A DNA stretch of 64,000 nucleotides from the NCBI GenBank assembly GCA_009731375.1, contig BJOX01000237.1, positions 162,562 to 226,561 on the forward strand, written 5' to 3'. Within the stretch, counting starts at the first letter, position 1; each line of letters starts with the position of its first letter. Below the pieces are notes generated by a model. That model saw nothing but the letters and a program-made list of their open reading frames with translations. It had not been told where the DNA came from and ran no database searches. Below are positions 63,465-64,000 of this stretch, piece by piece. Source of the DNA: Paulinella micropora (taxonomy: Eukaryota; Cercozoa; Imbricatea; Euglyphida). The position numbers and the translations under genes were made by a program.

Positions 63465-64000
63465 TACATGAACGGGATAATACATTATATGCGGTGCTGT
63501 ATCCAAACGGGGCTGTTTATCGTGGCTGTATCCGTAAAGATGGAGGGGCAATGGTAAAACTACGCGACGGGAAGAAAGAGAAAATATCTCCCGCCGAAAA
63601 AGCAAAAAAGATAATCTCTGAAGCGATGGCGAACAAAGAAACGACCCTGAGAGATAGGCTTGAAAGTATTCAACGATGCGCGACTGACGGGACCAAATTT
63701 AAACTTAGCGATATGCGATTTTGTAGCGACATTGAAGGGCTGACTGAAGCGATGACGAACGGGAAGGCGGGGCTAATATCGGTTATAAGTCCTGTGGGAA
63801 CTGGTAAGACGACGGCGAATACAATGGCGATAAAGGAGGCACTAGTGAAAAACCCCGAAATGAAAATCCTTGTTATATCAATGAGGCGAATGTTGGCGAG
63901 AGAATACAAGAGAAAATATGAGGGCTTTTTGTTGTATCTGGACCAAAAAAGCGGGAAGATAACGGAAAAAAGGGTTGTGTGTCAATTAGATAGTCTTAAT
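63395..64000 (+). CDS. Origin-binding-type helicase (right arm copy, cut by window end)
   Basis: The helicase frame is open from 63395, one base back from the primase phase, and is followed to the end of the window through Walker A. It differs from the left copy at several residues (for example Ala to Ser, Ala to Thr, Ser to Thr and Ala to Val within the first 140 codons), yet keeps the same overlap and no early ATG. Confidence 0.75.

Larger units (their letters stand above)
61578..64000. repeat. Right arm of the large inverted repeat (cut by the window end)
   Basis: This arm is the reverse complement of 54268-56690. It carries the 115-aa, 156-aa, primase and partial helicase genes in mirror order. 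It runs to the last base of the window, so its length and what lies beyond are unknown. Confidence 0.9.

Overview
The window looks like nuclear DNA of a large, repeat-rich eukaryotic genome, drafted as a gapped scaffold with eight runs of N. Almost nothing in it looks like a bacterial operon. The mix of Ty3/gypsy, Ty1/copia and DIRS-type retroelements, Tc1/mariner DNA, kilobase-long microsatellites and captured algal-virus-type DNA fits a plant or alga. A streptophyte alga of the Chara type is my guess, but the sequence alone does not prove it.

Layout: (1) 1-2.4 kb holds a decayed gag-like region with C3H and CCHC zinc fingers. (2) 2.4-18 kb is a degenerate Ty3/gypsy element: leader and accessory ORFs, gag, zinc-finger gag, a protease-like ORF, RT-RNase H, integrase and a C-terminal ORF. 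It ends in low-complexity DNA and a gap. (3) 18.3-25.65 kb is a second, related Ty3/gypsy element whose RT segment lies inverted between two gaps. It runs directly into a second partial copy of its own gag (25.65-26.25 kb). (4) 26.25-34.63 kb is a DIRS-type element (gag with zinc knuckles, RT-RNase H, tyrosine recombinase). It is split by a 3.8 kb AT-rich fragment of a dsDNA virus (29.49-33.32 kb) carrying a fibre-like protein with an S74 chaperone domain, small ORFs and the first residues of a packaging ATPase. (5) 34.6-42.9 kb holds two or three exon-like pieces of an unidentified host gene, separated by about 6.6 kb of tetranucleotide and dinucleotide repeats and a Tc1/mariner remnant. (6) 43.1-48 kb holds a 1.5 kb GAA repeat fused in frame to a broken copia RT-RNase H, then LTR-like DNA. 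(7) 48.9-64 kb is a second AT-rich, virus-derived block.

The last block is the most interesting part. It encodes a recognisable homologue of telomere resolvases (protelomerases), broken by frameshifts and carrying Cys where the catalytic Tyr is expected. It also encodes an archaeo-eukaryotic primase joined, through an overlapping -1 frame, to an origin-binding-protein-type SF2 helicase, plus a set of Cys-rich zinc-ribbon/HNH proteins, coiled-coil proteins and several unknown small genes. Part of the block (115-aa ORF, 156-aa ORF, primase, start of helicase) is present twice as near-identical inverted arms flanking about 4.9 kb. Hairpins follow several genes, and a short promoter-like motif precedes others.

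Taken together, the two AT-rich islands suggest fragments of a linear dsDNA virus (Polinton-like or a nucleocytoplasmic-virus relative) that replicated with hairpin telomeres and was captured by the host genome. That the two islands come from one virus lineage is inference. Many genes are broken, so I describe breaks and do not restore sequences.
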